From NCBI GenBank assembly GCA_009760885.1, contig CM019692.1, positions 57,650,964 through 57,714,963 of the forward strand: a stretch of 64,000 nt of DNA, written 5' to 3'. Made by a program: the position numbers and the translations under genes. Under the pieces are notes generated by a model that saw only the letters and a program-made list of their open reading frames with translations, had not been told where the DNA came from and ran no database searches. Of the stretch, positions 34,463 through 45,589 are shown in pieces. This DNA comes from Achatina immaculata (Eukaryota; Mollusca; Gastropoda; Stylommatophora; Achatinidae). Positions within the stretch are counted from its first letter, which is position 1. Each line of letters begins with the position of its first letter.

Positions 34463-36365
34463 CTACACACAGACCAACGCAAAAATAAATGCGCCAGTAC
34501 TCGAATCACACTTATAATACAATAAAACCCAAAAATCAACCTGGCCAAATATATCAAGACCCAAAAGCCAAGTTACATAACAATACAGTTACACAAAATT
34601 TATTTACAAAGATGGCGTAGGGAGGAAAAAAAACACCAACTCCCCGAATATAGTATCGTACACACATAAACACCGCGGAATAAATAATGCAGCGTATTCC
34701 ATTCACACTCAACTCACTACAAAAGTGAGCACACCATTTGTGCTCAAATACTACGTAATAACAATCGCCCACTTAAAAAAAAACAACACATAAACGACCG
34801 AAAAGATTTGACACAAACAAGGCAATGGCACAGCAAGCAAACTCAGTTCATAACCTAATGTAACCTAATTATTTTACTGTAAGTAAAGGAAGAATTACCA
34901 ACCTAATCCGAAACTGTTACTACTATCCACCACAAGACCTGATGAATTCCATCAAAAGAAAAGGAAATTAGTCCAAAAGTTCTAGAAAGTACCTACTCCT
35001 GGAACTAGAGAGAAAGCGAAACAAGTTCCAAGCTCTTACTCCGAGAGGCTGTAGCTGGCTCCCCTCCAGTCGTGATAACTACAGGTAGAGTCCGTGCACT
35101 TTCTTCCCAGCTGTAGAGAGCCAGGGAGTGATCCCCACCAAGAAACATTTAGAGCCAGAGATGACCCCTCCAGGACATAGCAAGCCAGAGAGCCAGGGTT
35201 GGCCCCCTCAGTATGCACAGCACGCTAGAGTACCGAATCATCTCCCCATATGCCTCCTGGACAGCTTGGAAGGGCTAGTAGGATTATCCCTCACAGTGGC
35301 AGCATACACGAACAGATCCCTCTCACGTACGGACAGCATACAAGAACAGATCCCTCTCACGTACGGACAGCATACAATAACAGATCCCTCTCACGTACCG
35401 ACAGCATACAAGAACAGATCCCTCTCACGTACGGGCAGCATACAAGAACAGATCCCTCTCACGTACGGACAGCATACGACAGTCAGGCTCATACAAGCAA
35501 CGATGAATGAAAGTACGGCCCATGCTGCTCACAGTTCTTGCTGGCGAAAACGAAAATAACAAGAATGGCAGCAGCACAGAGCAGCAGGACTGCGTCGTAC
35601 CTTAGGCCAGAACATTGCCTTCTGTACCAAGTGTGTGTGTCGCCCCAGTGCAACACCTCCACCCATCGTAGTTTTATGTTGCCAAAGTGGGTCTTCCCGA
35701 CGGCACCAATTATAGTAGATTTTGGTGGTCTTGTTTTTTATGTCTGTACTGTTGGTGTGTACAGTGTGTTAATTGGGCTTTAGTTAGGCCGTATCGTATC
35801 GTAGTGATCACGTTACGCACGTGAGTAACGGGGTAGACTTTCATCTTGATCTTCGTGAGTTGAGGTTACTGGACTAGTTGTACACAGAATTCCAGCTCTC
35901 ACTCTCACTTGCTGGATTAGTTAAACACTGTTCCAGACATGTTCTTCACAACCTCACGTTGACGACAACTGTTACAGATAGTCAAGTAAATCCTGGCTAA
36001 CGGTGACTTGGAACGTTTACTGATGGATGGATGATAATGTTGATGAAAATAACATTAAATCCGACTGCCAGCTGGTTATACCTGCCATGTGGCCAGTCCA
36101 TTCATACTTACAACTGCAGTACAACTATAACGTTCATATGTTCCACGAAGACATCACACCGCACAAAGAAACGTCCACAAAGTTACACGTTCAAACCAAA
36201 ACTGACTCCACGCACTCAGCCTTGCCCCCACAATTCCCTGTCACGGGTTTTGCAGCCCCCGTGACTTTCTCGAAGGATCTTAACACGAGAAAATTCAAAA
36301 AGAAAAACACATAATAATGCCTTTACTATCAAGCCAAAATTTTTTACACGAATACTGCTATATTC
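34463..36365. other. Unassigned repeat-rich DNA
   Basis: No protein family recognised. A segment at 35040-35270 contains short repeated phrases around AGAGCCAG, and the stretch holds the 34-bp array at 35301-35470. The overall look is of an unclassified transposon or LTR-like repeat, but no ends could be defined. Confidence 0.4.
35301..35476. repeat. 34-bp tandem repeat, five units
   Basis: Five units of AGCATACAAGAACAGATCCC plus TCTCACGTACGGAC with few substitutions, then a partial sixth. All three plus-strand frames stay open across it, a consequence of the unit lacking stops. Confidence 0.9.
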
Positions 36366-37530
36366 TGTCTTGGTCTACTCCTTGGTCTTGTTTCCCTCAT
36401 CTCTTGTGGTATCCATCATTTTCGTCTGTTGGTTCTCTTCCACTCTTTCTACATTGCCCAACCAGCGTTGTCTGTTCAGTTTTAAGACATTTATAATTCT
36501 TTGGGATTTAAATAAGCTGTTTATTTCAGTGTTCTTTCTAGCTCTCCATTCTCCACTGTTGGTATCCTTTGTGAGCCCAAAGATTCTTCTTATGAACTTG
36601 TTCTCAAAGATCTGCAACTGTTGTTCATGTTTCCTTGTTCAACTCAACGTTTCTGATCCATACATGACGGCTGGTCTTATTATAGTTTAGTAGATTATTT
36701 TGGTGTTTTGGGAAAGGATTTTGGATTTGAACAAGTGTTGCAAGGCGAAGTATATTTTATTCCCTATCTGTACTCTGTTTTTAATTTCGTCCCTTACTAT
36801 GTTGCTTCTGTTGAAAGTTGTGCCTACATATTTGTAAGTTTTTGCTTTCCTAATGATCTTATCTTTAACATGTATATAATCTGGATAATTCTGCCTATGG
36901 TTTCTTGATATCTTCATATACTTCGTCTTATCTTCGTTAGTCGCCAAGCCCACTTCTTTTAGTGCTAAATCTCTCAGGTGTATGCGGGTATTGATGACCT
37001 CTTGCAGTTTCCCCCACTAGGTCGATGTCATCAGCGTATCTTATATTTTAGCTTGTTCTTCTATACTGCTTTCTTCTTTCATTTTTCTGATTACTTTATC
37101 TATTACTAGGTTGAATAGTAATGGAGATAATGTTTCACTTCATTTTAAATTGTTTTAAACTAGATCTTATATAGAAGGATTCTGACTTTCTTCCTTTATA
37201 TGTTACTATATACCACATGTAACTATATAATATGCATCCTCCATGCATATTCTGGTTAAAATGATTAATTTATTAGATATATCAAATACTTTCATAATTA
37301 TAGATAAGGTGCTCCTGTCTATCCTGTCATAAGCTTTCTTGGAGTCAATGAAGTTATAAAGCACTTCTTTTCCATATTCCCCATATTTTGCTCTTTGACG
37401 TAGATAAAATATTTGATCTACGGTTGATCTATTCTTCCTAAAACCTGCTAGATAGTCTCCCAGTATGTTCTCGCTGTATAGTTTTCATCTATTTAAAAGT
37501 ATCGTAGGTAGTATTTTGTATTATGTAGTT
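36366..37530 (-). mobile_element. LINE C, degenerate copy interrupted by R4
   Basis: Minus strand, order: LAGFRKNRSTVDQIFYLRQR-like RT text near 37400-37450, LYNFIDSKKAYDRID near 37350, a LSPLLFNLVID segment near 37110, YADDIDLV near 37030, VGLATNEDKTKYMKIS (36953), YKYVGTTFNRSN, and IFENKFIRRIFGLTKDTNSGEW to 36375. The 3' end is lost: matching to the copy at 55738 stops near 36366. Several frame changes and stops. The R4 insertion lies at its 5' edge (TSD ACATATT at 37531). Confidence 0.82.
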
Positions 37531-37537
37531 ACATATT

Positions 37538-40423
37538 CTTACATCCTTCCCGTGACGTTAAACGTCACATAGGGCTCGCATAGTTGTTTGCCAAGTTTTC
37601 CAGTTTTCGGCGAGTTTTTCAAGTTCATCAAGGGATGTTATGCCCACTAAACTTGAAGATGAAATCAAAGATGCCATCAAACACTTGAAGAAAGGAAAAG
37701 CGACTGGGCCTGATAATATAACAATACAAGAAATAGAGGCACTAGAGGAGACAGGAATAAAAATAATAACCAAGTTACTGAATGACATTTACAACAGTGG
37801 TTATATTCCCAGTGACCTGATTAAATCCACGTTTATAGCACTACCAAAGAAACCAGGTGCAAAGGAATGTGACGACCACCGGACTATCAGCCTCTCATGT
37901 CACATAACGAAGCTACTTCTGAGAATAATTATGAGAAGAACAAGGAAAAAGATAAAAATGGAAATAGCAGATGAACAGTTTGGATTTGTTGAAGGAAAGG
38001 GAACACACAATGCCATTTATGCTTTACGAACACCAAGAGAAAGAGCTTTAGAAGTACAGAAAGATCTCTACTTATGCTTCATTGATTACACCACGGCATA
38101 TGACAAGGTGAAACATAATGAAATTATTAAAATGCTTGAAGACATCAATATAGAAAGCAAAGACCTGAGGAATGTAAAACATCTATACTGGCAGCAAGAA
38201 GCAGCAGTTCGAGTTGAAAATAGAATTGGAAAATACCAACCGATAAAACAAGGGGTGCGACAAGGATGTGTACTATCTCCAGACCTTTTTTATCTGTATA
38301 GCGAAAATATTCTAAGAACAATCATCACAGAACCAGGCATAAAAATTGGAGGATACAATATTAACACCCTTCGGTATGCTGACGACACAGTACTGATAGC
38401 TGAGAACCAACAAGACCTGCAAAATCTCTTGGATAAAGTCGCCAAAGAAAGTGAACAGAAAGGCCTTACTTTGAACATCAAAAAGACACAGACTATGGTT
38501 ATATCTAAGAAACAGAATCCACCAGCATGCAGTATTAAATTAAACGGAACTATTCTAAAGCAGGTGCAGAAATTCAAATACTTTGGAGCAGTAATAACTT
38601 CAGATGGGAAATGCAGAACAGAAATTAGGAACAGAATAGGCCAAGCAAAGACTGCATTTCAGAGAATGAGAAACATATTAGGTAACACATCTTTATCAAT
38701 GAATGTTAGAAAACGAGTCCTAAAATGCTATATTGAACCTATCTTGTTATATGGAAGTGAATCATGGACAATAGGCAAGTCTGCACAAAAATCATTGGAA
38801 GCAGCAGAAATGTGGTTTATTAGAAGAATGTTGCGAATTCCATGGACAGCAAAAATAACTAATGAAGAATGTATGAGAAGAGCTGGAGAGATAAAAAACC
38901 TTGTCAAAAAGATAAAGAGAGACAGTGTACTTTCATAGGACATGCAATGAGAAGAGAGGACATTGAAAATATTATAACAACAGGAAAAATAGAAGGAGAA
39001 AATCAAGAGGAAGACCAAGAGAAATGATACTGGACAGTCTGAAGGGATGGTATGAGAGGAGATCACCAACTGAACTGATGGCCTGCATGAAGGATCGGGA
39101 ACTCTGGAGAAGCATAATAGCCAACGCCAGTCGGCACGGCACATGATGATGATGATGAAACTGGCTTCTCTTAACAATGTCCTCTTAGAGTTTCATGTTG
39201 TCGACCTATTTTTCTTCGGCCTGTTGTGCTCCACTTGATAGCTTGTTTTGGTATTCTCTGATTGTTTATTCTCATCACATGGCCTACATATGTCCATCTT
39301 CTTTTTCTGATCACCCATGAGAAAAGTTGCTGTTTGCTCATCTGTCTTATCTCTGTGTTGTTCTTAAATTCGTTCCACTTTATATCAAGCAATTTCATGG
39401 GGCATTTGTTTTCAAAAGAGTCTAACTTCTTGTCTATTTCTTTAGTTGATTTCCAGCTTTCGCGTGCATAAATGAGGGTGGATATCACACATGAATTGAT
39501 TAATCTTAACTTGGTTTTGTGCTTATAACCTTTGAATTCCATTTTTTCTCAAGGTTTTTGAAGGACAACGCTGCTTTTGCAATTCTAATTCTAACTTCCT
39601 TCCTTGTATTACCATCCTGGTCTATGTAGCTGTCAAGGTATGCAAATTGGGTTACTTCATCAACAGCTGTTCCTTCTGCGTATATTTTTCCTTCTTGATT
39701 AATGAGAAATGTCATTATTTTTATTTTGTCTTTGTTAATTTCAAGACCTATTACACTAGCCAAGGAAGACAGGGAATCTGTTTTTTCCTGCATCGATTTC
39801 ACATTGTCACTGATAAGAGATATGTCATCTGCAAAATCAAGATCTTCTATTTGGGTCCCATTAACAAAATCAATGCCAGTTTTACCTGTACAACATCATC
39901 TTTCCATCATAAAGTCTATGGCAATTCCAAAAATCAAGGGACATAATATACATCCTTGTTTCGCGCCTGTTTCAATCTGAAACCATTCGGTCATTCCTTC
40001 TTCTTTCTTGACTGCACAAACAAATCCGGTGTAGAGATTTCTAATGATGTTGACAATTTTAGATGGTATATAGTCTTAAAATTCTCCACAATGAATCTCT
40101 GTGTGTATCAAATGCCTTTTTTAATATATTTCAGGATTAATGTTTTCTGCTTTTCAATGTTCTTCAAGTATTATTCTTAGAGTAAAGATCTGGTCGAGAC
40201 AGCTTCTCCCTTTTCGAAATCTTACCTGTTCTCTCAATGCAGTATCTATACATTCTTAATTCTACGCAGAATCACTTTACAAAACACCTTTCACACAATA
40301 GTAAGGCTACACTGCTCCAGTTATTGTAGTCTCTAAGGTTGCCTTTTTTGGGTGTGTGGGGGGGGGGGGTATTTTAAAAATGATTCCTTTTTTCCATTTA
40401 GCGGGGACCTTTTCTTCTTTCCA
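37538..40423 (-). mobile_element. LINE R copy R4, split by LINE P
   Basis: The 3' end of an R element is at 37538-37648 (TCCTTCCCGTGACG onwards). Its continuation, in the same orientation, is at 39163-40423 with the RT region in decayed frames ([46 protein letters not shown]). LINE P separates the halves. R4 is 5'-truncated near 40423 and flanked by a candidate 7-bp duplication ACATATT at 37531-37537 and 40424-40430. It is clearly older than R1 and R3. Confidence 0.87.
37654..39157 (+). mobile_element. LINE P nested in R4
   Basis: ORF 37640-38938 begins with four codons of R4 DNA (MPTK) and then runs through an [80 protein letters not shown], then [11 protein letters not shown] and [11 protein letters not shown] one-base insertion near 38930 breaks the frame before the C-terminal SRHGT. 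The tail is (ATG)n. It is flanked by AAACT at 37649-37653 and 39158-39162, and removing it exactly restores the R4 sequence. No endonuclease is present: 5'-truncated. Confidence 0.93.
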
Positions 40424-40430
40424 ACATATT

Positions 40431-41090
40431 GCAATAAAAAAATTACACACGACATATAGTTAACTAGGTACATGTTGAGTAGGTAGGTTCTTTAGTTAGT
40501 TAAAAACCATACTGCTACAAACAATAGGATATCAACATGGTCAACATTCCTACCTTAAAAAGAAATTATTGAGAAACCGTCAGCTTCCCGATATACTCTA
40601 AGGTTATGATGTGGGAAATGGAAACGTTTGTAGCAAATCTTCTCGAGGAGTCAATAATGGTTAGATTTTCAATGATACTGGGTGGTTCTGGTTCAGGATC
40701 CTTGTCCCCCTTGAATATTCTGACTTTGTCCTAGTGGTTTGTAAGAAGCACAACACGAAATAAAGACTGTATATTGATACATCGCTTTATTGATATTGCT
40801 TTAGTATTAAGTTCTTTCATATCATCAGCGGGTGATATTTCTTCTGTGTTGATGTCTGCCTCTTTTCTTTTAAATTGTTTTAAACCAGTTCTTATATAGA
40901 AGGATTCTGACTTTCTTTCTTTATATGTTACTATATGTTGTGCATCATCCATGGATACTGACGGCTAAACGGCTATTAGACGGCTGCCCGTCCTACCGGA
41001 GTCCGTGTTCGAATCCCAGGTAATTCTCTTGTGATTTTTCTTTCTCTCACGTCTCACTAAAGTGCTTTTCTACGATTTTTTTTCGAGGTC
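40431..41090. other. Mostly unassigned; LINE C scrap at 40860-40950
   Basis: The minus-strand frame near 40945-40860 (VTYKERKSESFYIRTGLKQFK) matches the LINE C segment at 37140-37230. At 40975-41025 a GTTCGAATCCC with a preceding A-box-like GGCTATTAGACGGC suggests a tRNA or SINE relic, but no cloverleaf could be completed. Confidence 0.5.
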
Positions 41091-41099
41091 TAATCCTAC
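41091..41099. repeat. Target-site duplication of R3, left copy
   Basis: TAATCCTAC, identical to 42580-42588. Confidence 0.85.
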
Positions 41100-42579
41100 A
41101 GGTGAAGATGAGATAACAGCCGAAATGCTAAAAGCTATCAATAGTGACAACATGAAACAACTACAGAGAATGTTTAACAAGATTTGGAAAGAAGAAAAGG
41201 TCCCTTCTAACTGGAAGAAAGGAATCATTGTTAAAATACCAAAAAAGGGCAACCTTAGTGACTGTAACAACTGGAGAGGAGTAACCTTAATATCAGTTGT
41301 GTCAAAAGTATTTTGCAAGGTCATTTTGAATAGACTCAAAGATATAGTGCATACTGCAATGAGAGAAGAACAAGCAGGATTTCGAAAAGGGAGAAGCTGT
41401 CTCGACCAGATCTTTACTCTCAGAATAATACTTGAAGAACATATTGAAAAGCAGAAACCAAAAATACTGAACTTCATAGATTTTAAAAAGGCGTTTGATA
41501 GCATACACAGAGATTCATTATCGAGAATTTTATGTCAATATGGAATACCATCTAAAATTGTCAACATCATTAAGGACTTATACAATGGATATGTTTGTGC
41601 AGTCAAGACAGAAGAAGGGATGAGTGAATGGTTCCAGATTGAAACAGGTGTGAAACAAGGATGTATACTGTCTCCTTTACTTTTTGGGATTACAATAAAC
41701 TTCATAATGAAAAAATGCTGCACAAGTAACACAGGTATTGACTGGGTACATGGGACCCAACTAGAAGATCTTGATTTTGCTGATGACATAACTCTTATCA
41801 GTAATAATGTGAATTCCATGCAAGAAAAAACAGATATCCTGTCTTCACTGGCTAGCAAAATAGGACTTGAAATTAACAAGGACAAAACAAAAATAATGAA
41901 AATTCCTCTCAATCAAAATGGAAAAATACACATAGAAGGGACAGATATTGAAGAAGTCAATCAATTTGCATACCTTGGCAGCTACATAGACCAGGATGGT
42001 GACACTAGAAAGGAAGTTAGGATCAGAATCGGAAAAGCAGCATCAATCCTCAAGAATCTTGAGAACATATGGAATTCAAAAGTTATAAGCACAAAAACCA
42101 AGTTAAGACTATTCAATTCAAATGTAATATCCACCCTCATTTATGCATGCGAAAGCTGGAAAACAACTAAAGAAATAGAAAAGAAATTAGACTCTTTTGA
42201 AAACAAATGACTAAGGAAAATACTCGGCATCAAGTGGAATGAATTCAAGAACAATGCAGAGATAAGACAGATGACTGAACAACAACCAGTCTCATGGGTG
42301 ATCAGGAAAAGGAGATGGACATATGTTAGTCACTTGATGAGAAGAAATGATCAGAGAATCCCAAAACAAGCTATCAAGTGGAACACAACAGGCCGAAGAA
42401 AAAGGGGCAGACCGCGTGAAACTCTGAAGAGGACATTATTAAGAGAGGCCAAATTAACAGGCATAAAATCCTTCGATGAGGTTAAAAGACTCGCCGAAGA
42501 CAGGAAAAATTGGCGAACTACTTTGCGAGCCCTATGTGACGTTTAACGGCACGGGAAGGATATAAGATATAAGATAAGA
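41100..42579 (+). mobile_element. LINE R copy R3, 5'-truncated, nearly intact RT
   Basis: Begins inside the RT ([17 protein letters not shown]) and continues in one frame through [55 protein letters not shown] and GRRKRGRPRET to the stop after RALCDV. The only interruption is a TGA at 42208-42210 where R1 has a Cys codon (TGC). The ORF before it starts in flanking DNA at 41062. The 3' UTR ends in a TATAAGATAAGA-type tail. The 9-bp duplication TAATCCTAC flanks the element. Very high similarity to R1 and R2 suggests recent activity of the family. Confidence 0.94.
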
Positions 42580-42588
42580 TAATCCTAC
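42580..42588. repeat. Target-site duplication of R3, right copy
   Basis: TAATCCTAC, identical to 41091-41099; follows the R3 tail. Confidence 0.85.
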
Positions 42589-44440
42589 CAAACTGTGTTC
42601 TCATATTATGCCTCCTTTTTTGTACCTGATTTGTGGATTTGTACCAGGTTTACTGCCCTTGCTTCTGCCAAATGTCTGATATTGTTTCCCTCAGTATTCT
42701 AACTGTTGGTTGTTCTGAATTTTCTTCTACTTTTTCCAATAGTTTTTACACCACTTCATTCTTTTGTTTCGGACGTATAGAGTTTCTGCGAGGCCTTAGA
42801 AGATTATTTATATTTTACCCATTAATAACATGTTGGTGAACTGCTCTGCCTGCATTATCTTCTTCCTGCCTGTTGACGTTATGCTGCTCTCTTGTTACTC
42901 ATTGTTGGCATAAAATGTGTGCTATCACTGGTGCCATGAATGATGTTGTTTCCTAGATCATCTGCCCTCAGGTACATAGACTTCACTGGCTTCTATTTTC
43001 TTAAATTCCGCCTCGCTATTTTTTTTGTTCCTTGTTTTGATGTAAAGTCTCATTCTTAATGTGTCCTCGTCTATAGCAATTTAGACTGCCTTTTCAAAGA
43101 ACTGGAGTCAGTCTCTCAACAACTTCTCTTTCTGTTTAAATTACAAAGCTTTGGTTAAATCATCAGCACGTGATCTTTAATAGCTAGTACTTCGCACAGT
43201 GGCCGCTTCTACGCCCGGTCGTCTCCTCCTAAATGTCGGGAATAGGCACGGGCACCATTATAACACTATGAAGTTCTATTTTATATTGTTCATTATTATT
43301 GTTATTATTGAATGTTCTATTATCATCACATCTCACCTTGGTACATCACACGTCGAAGTTTCACATACATGGCAATAGAAGATTTCTCATGAACATTTCA
43401 CTGATTCATTTTAATTTGACAAATAATATCAATATGATCAATACGTATAGCTGATAACTCACTTGTAATAATAGGCATAGGCAAGATTATACACATTTCA
43501 TTATTTTCATCATAGTAGCACGAAATCTCACAAAATCACAATATCAAAATTCTCATAATTCTCATAATTCTACAAGCAGTATTTAAGCAGCGTTCACAAT
43601 ATTCAGTAATACAAAAGCTCTTGGTAACAATTACTGTACGATCTCTTGCTACACTAGTTCAATCTAACACTATGTCTCTATCTCTACATTTCTCTTGCTG
43701 AATGCCTCTTCCCCTCCTCTCTGCGTCTCTCTCTCTTTCTCCTCCTCCTGCCTCCTGAAACCTCCTCTGCTCTCCTCTCTCTGCCTTTCTTCTCTATCTC
43801 TACATCTCTCTTGCTGAATCCTTCTCTCTCTACCTGCAGCTGATTCCTAATCTGTCTACCTGCAGCTGCCTGCACCTCCCCCTGCCTCCTGAATCCTCAT
43901 CTTCTCCTCTCTTCTTTTCTGAATCCTCCTCCCTTCTTTATATTCGTACGTTCTGACCAAGCCAAAACCGGTCGCAACTAGCTTCTTCGCTTTAGTCGCT
44001 TTCTTCTCCGTCGTCTAATTGTTACCTCCCATTAACAAGTCCACCATCTCTTTCATGTTACCTGCTTCGGGACCTAGTCCGTTCTCTGTTCAGTCTTTGA
44101 TCTACTAGTCAATTGTTCCCCCTGGGCTACTGCATGTGCGCGCGAAGTCGCACCTCTAGAACTGGACCACTCTCACGATCTATCAGATCTATCGATACGG
44201 TTTTACCTTTGATCAGGTCTTTGAAGTACCGAGTATCCGTTCCTCGCTCCTCTAACTATACCTTCTTTGTCGCCGTTTGATCCACCATCCTGCCACCCAA
44301 TACCCTCCTAACTATATACCTGATCATTCCACTAATAATAATAACAATAATAATAATAATAATAATAATAACTATAATCATTACTTACAAGGCTATGCTA
44401 CATAAGCAGACGACAGGCAAGCCGACATTTTGTTGACCTA
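42589..44440. other. No gene recognised
   Basis: Contains a CT-rich low-complexity tract at 43680-43930 with repeats of CTCTTGCTGAATCC and CCTGCCTCCTGAA, and an (AAT)n microsatellite at about 44330-44372. No coding or transposon ends recognised. Confidence 0.5.
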
Positions 44441-44468
44441 GTCAGAGGTGCATTGTTACGTAATCAGC

Positions 44469-45575
44469 ATGGAGCAAAATGTTAACAATAAATTCTGTTT
44501 AAAACTCCGAAAAAGCGCCATTGCGACAGTTGGACTGATGCGACAAGTTAATGGGGATAATTATTTATCTCGTGCACAGATATCTAGGTGGTATTCATGA
44601 TTGATTCAGAAGTGGTGTGGAAACGATTACAAAAGCAACTAGACATAGAAGCCCAGTTTCTGCTCTTAATGAGGAACTCATTGCAAAAGTCAGAGAAAGG
44701 ATACAAGAAGATCGTTGTTTGACTGTGAGGATGATGGGCGATGAATTTGGCGTTAACCGAGAGACCATTCGTAAAATTTTAGTGGAAGATTTGGGCAAGA
44801 AAAAAGTTGCTTGCCGGTTTCTACCACATTCGTTGTCTGATGACCAAAAACATCAGCGTGTTGAGTACGCAAAAGACATCGTCAAAACGTGTCACAGAAA
44901 TAAACATTTCTTAAATGTGATTATTGCAGAGGATGAAACATTGATTTTCCGCTATGATCCCACAACTAAACGCCAAAGTGCTCAGTGGAAGTCATCATCA
45001 TCACAAAAAGGCAAAAAATTTCGTCTTCAAAAGTCGAAAATGAAGACAATGCTAGTGTGCTTCTACGACAGCAAAGGGATTATTCGCAAAGAACTTATTC
45101 CAGAGGGACAGACTGTCACTGCCAAAGTTTATTTCAGTATTTTGAAATGCCTGTTGAAAAGGATTCTCCGAGTCCAATCCGAGTATTCAACAACTTGGAG
45201 TTTTTTTCCTTCTTCATGATAATGCACCGGTTCACCGGGTAGTAGTTGTACAGGAATTTTTGGCCACAAAAACAAGTGTGTGTTCTCAATTATCCACCCT
45301 ATTCCCCAGATTTGTCTCCCTGCGATTATTTTTTATAATCCAAAAATTAAAGTTACCATTGAAAGGACTCTTTTTTGACGATACTGATGACATCCAAAGG
45401 GCCGTAATATCGAGTTTAAGAGCCATATCAACAGAAGAACTAGGTCGTTTCAGTGTTTGTTTGATCGTGCCACTCTCTGTATCAATGCACGAGGATCTTA
45501 CTTTGAATAAAATACAAGTTATATCTTCAACTGTTGCTTATTTTATTTTTTATGTAATTAGTCTTATTACTTAAT
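44469..45575 (+). mobile_element. Mariner transposase gene, frameshifted
   Basis: Starts MEQNVNNKFC, is disrupted near 44600, then ORF 44617-45219 carries GVETITKATRHRSPVSALN, a helix-turn-helix (FGVNRETIRKIL), VIIAEDETLIFRYDP with the first catalytic Asp, and the mariner-typical MLVCFYDSKGIIRKELIPEGQTV. After another shift, HDNAPVHR (second Asp, near 45215-45240) and YSPDLSPCDY (third Asp, near 45300-45330) are readable in other frames, then the typical RGSYF-like end. The spacing fits the DD34D mariner type. At least three frame breaks make it inactive. Clear terminal repeats were not found. Confidence 0.88.
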
Positions 45576-45589
45576 TGTCGGACATTGTA

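Noticed and set aside
40975..41030. Possible tRNA gene around GTTCGAATCCC
   Set aside because: A B-box-like motif is present but no acceptor, D or anticodon arms could be paired; at most a SINE relic.
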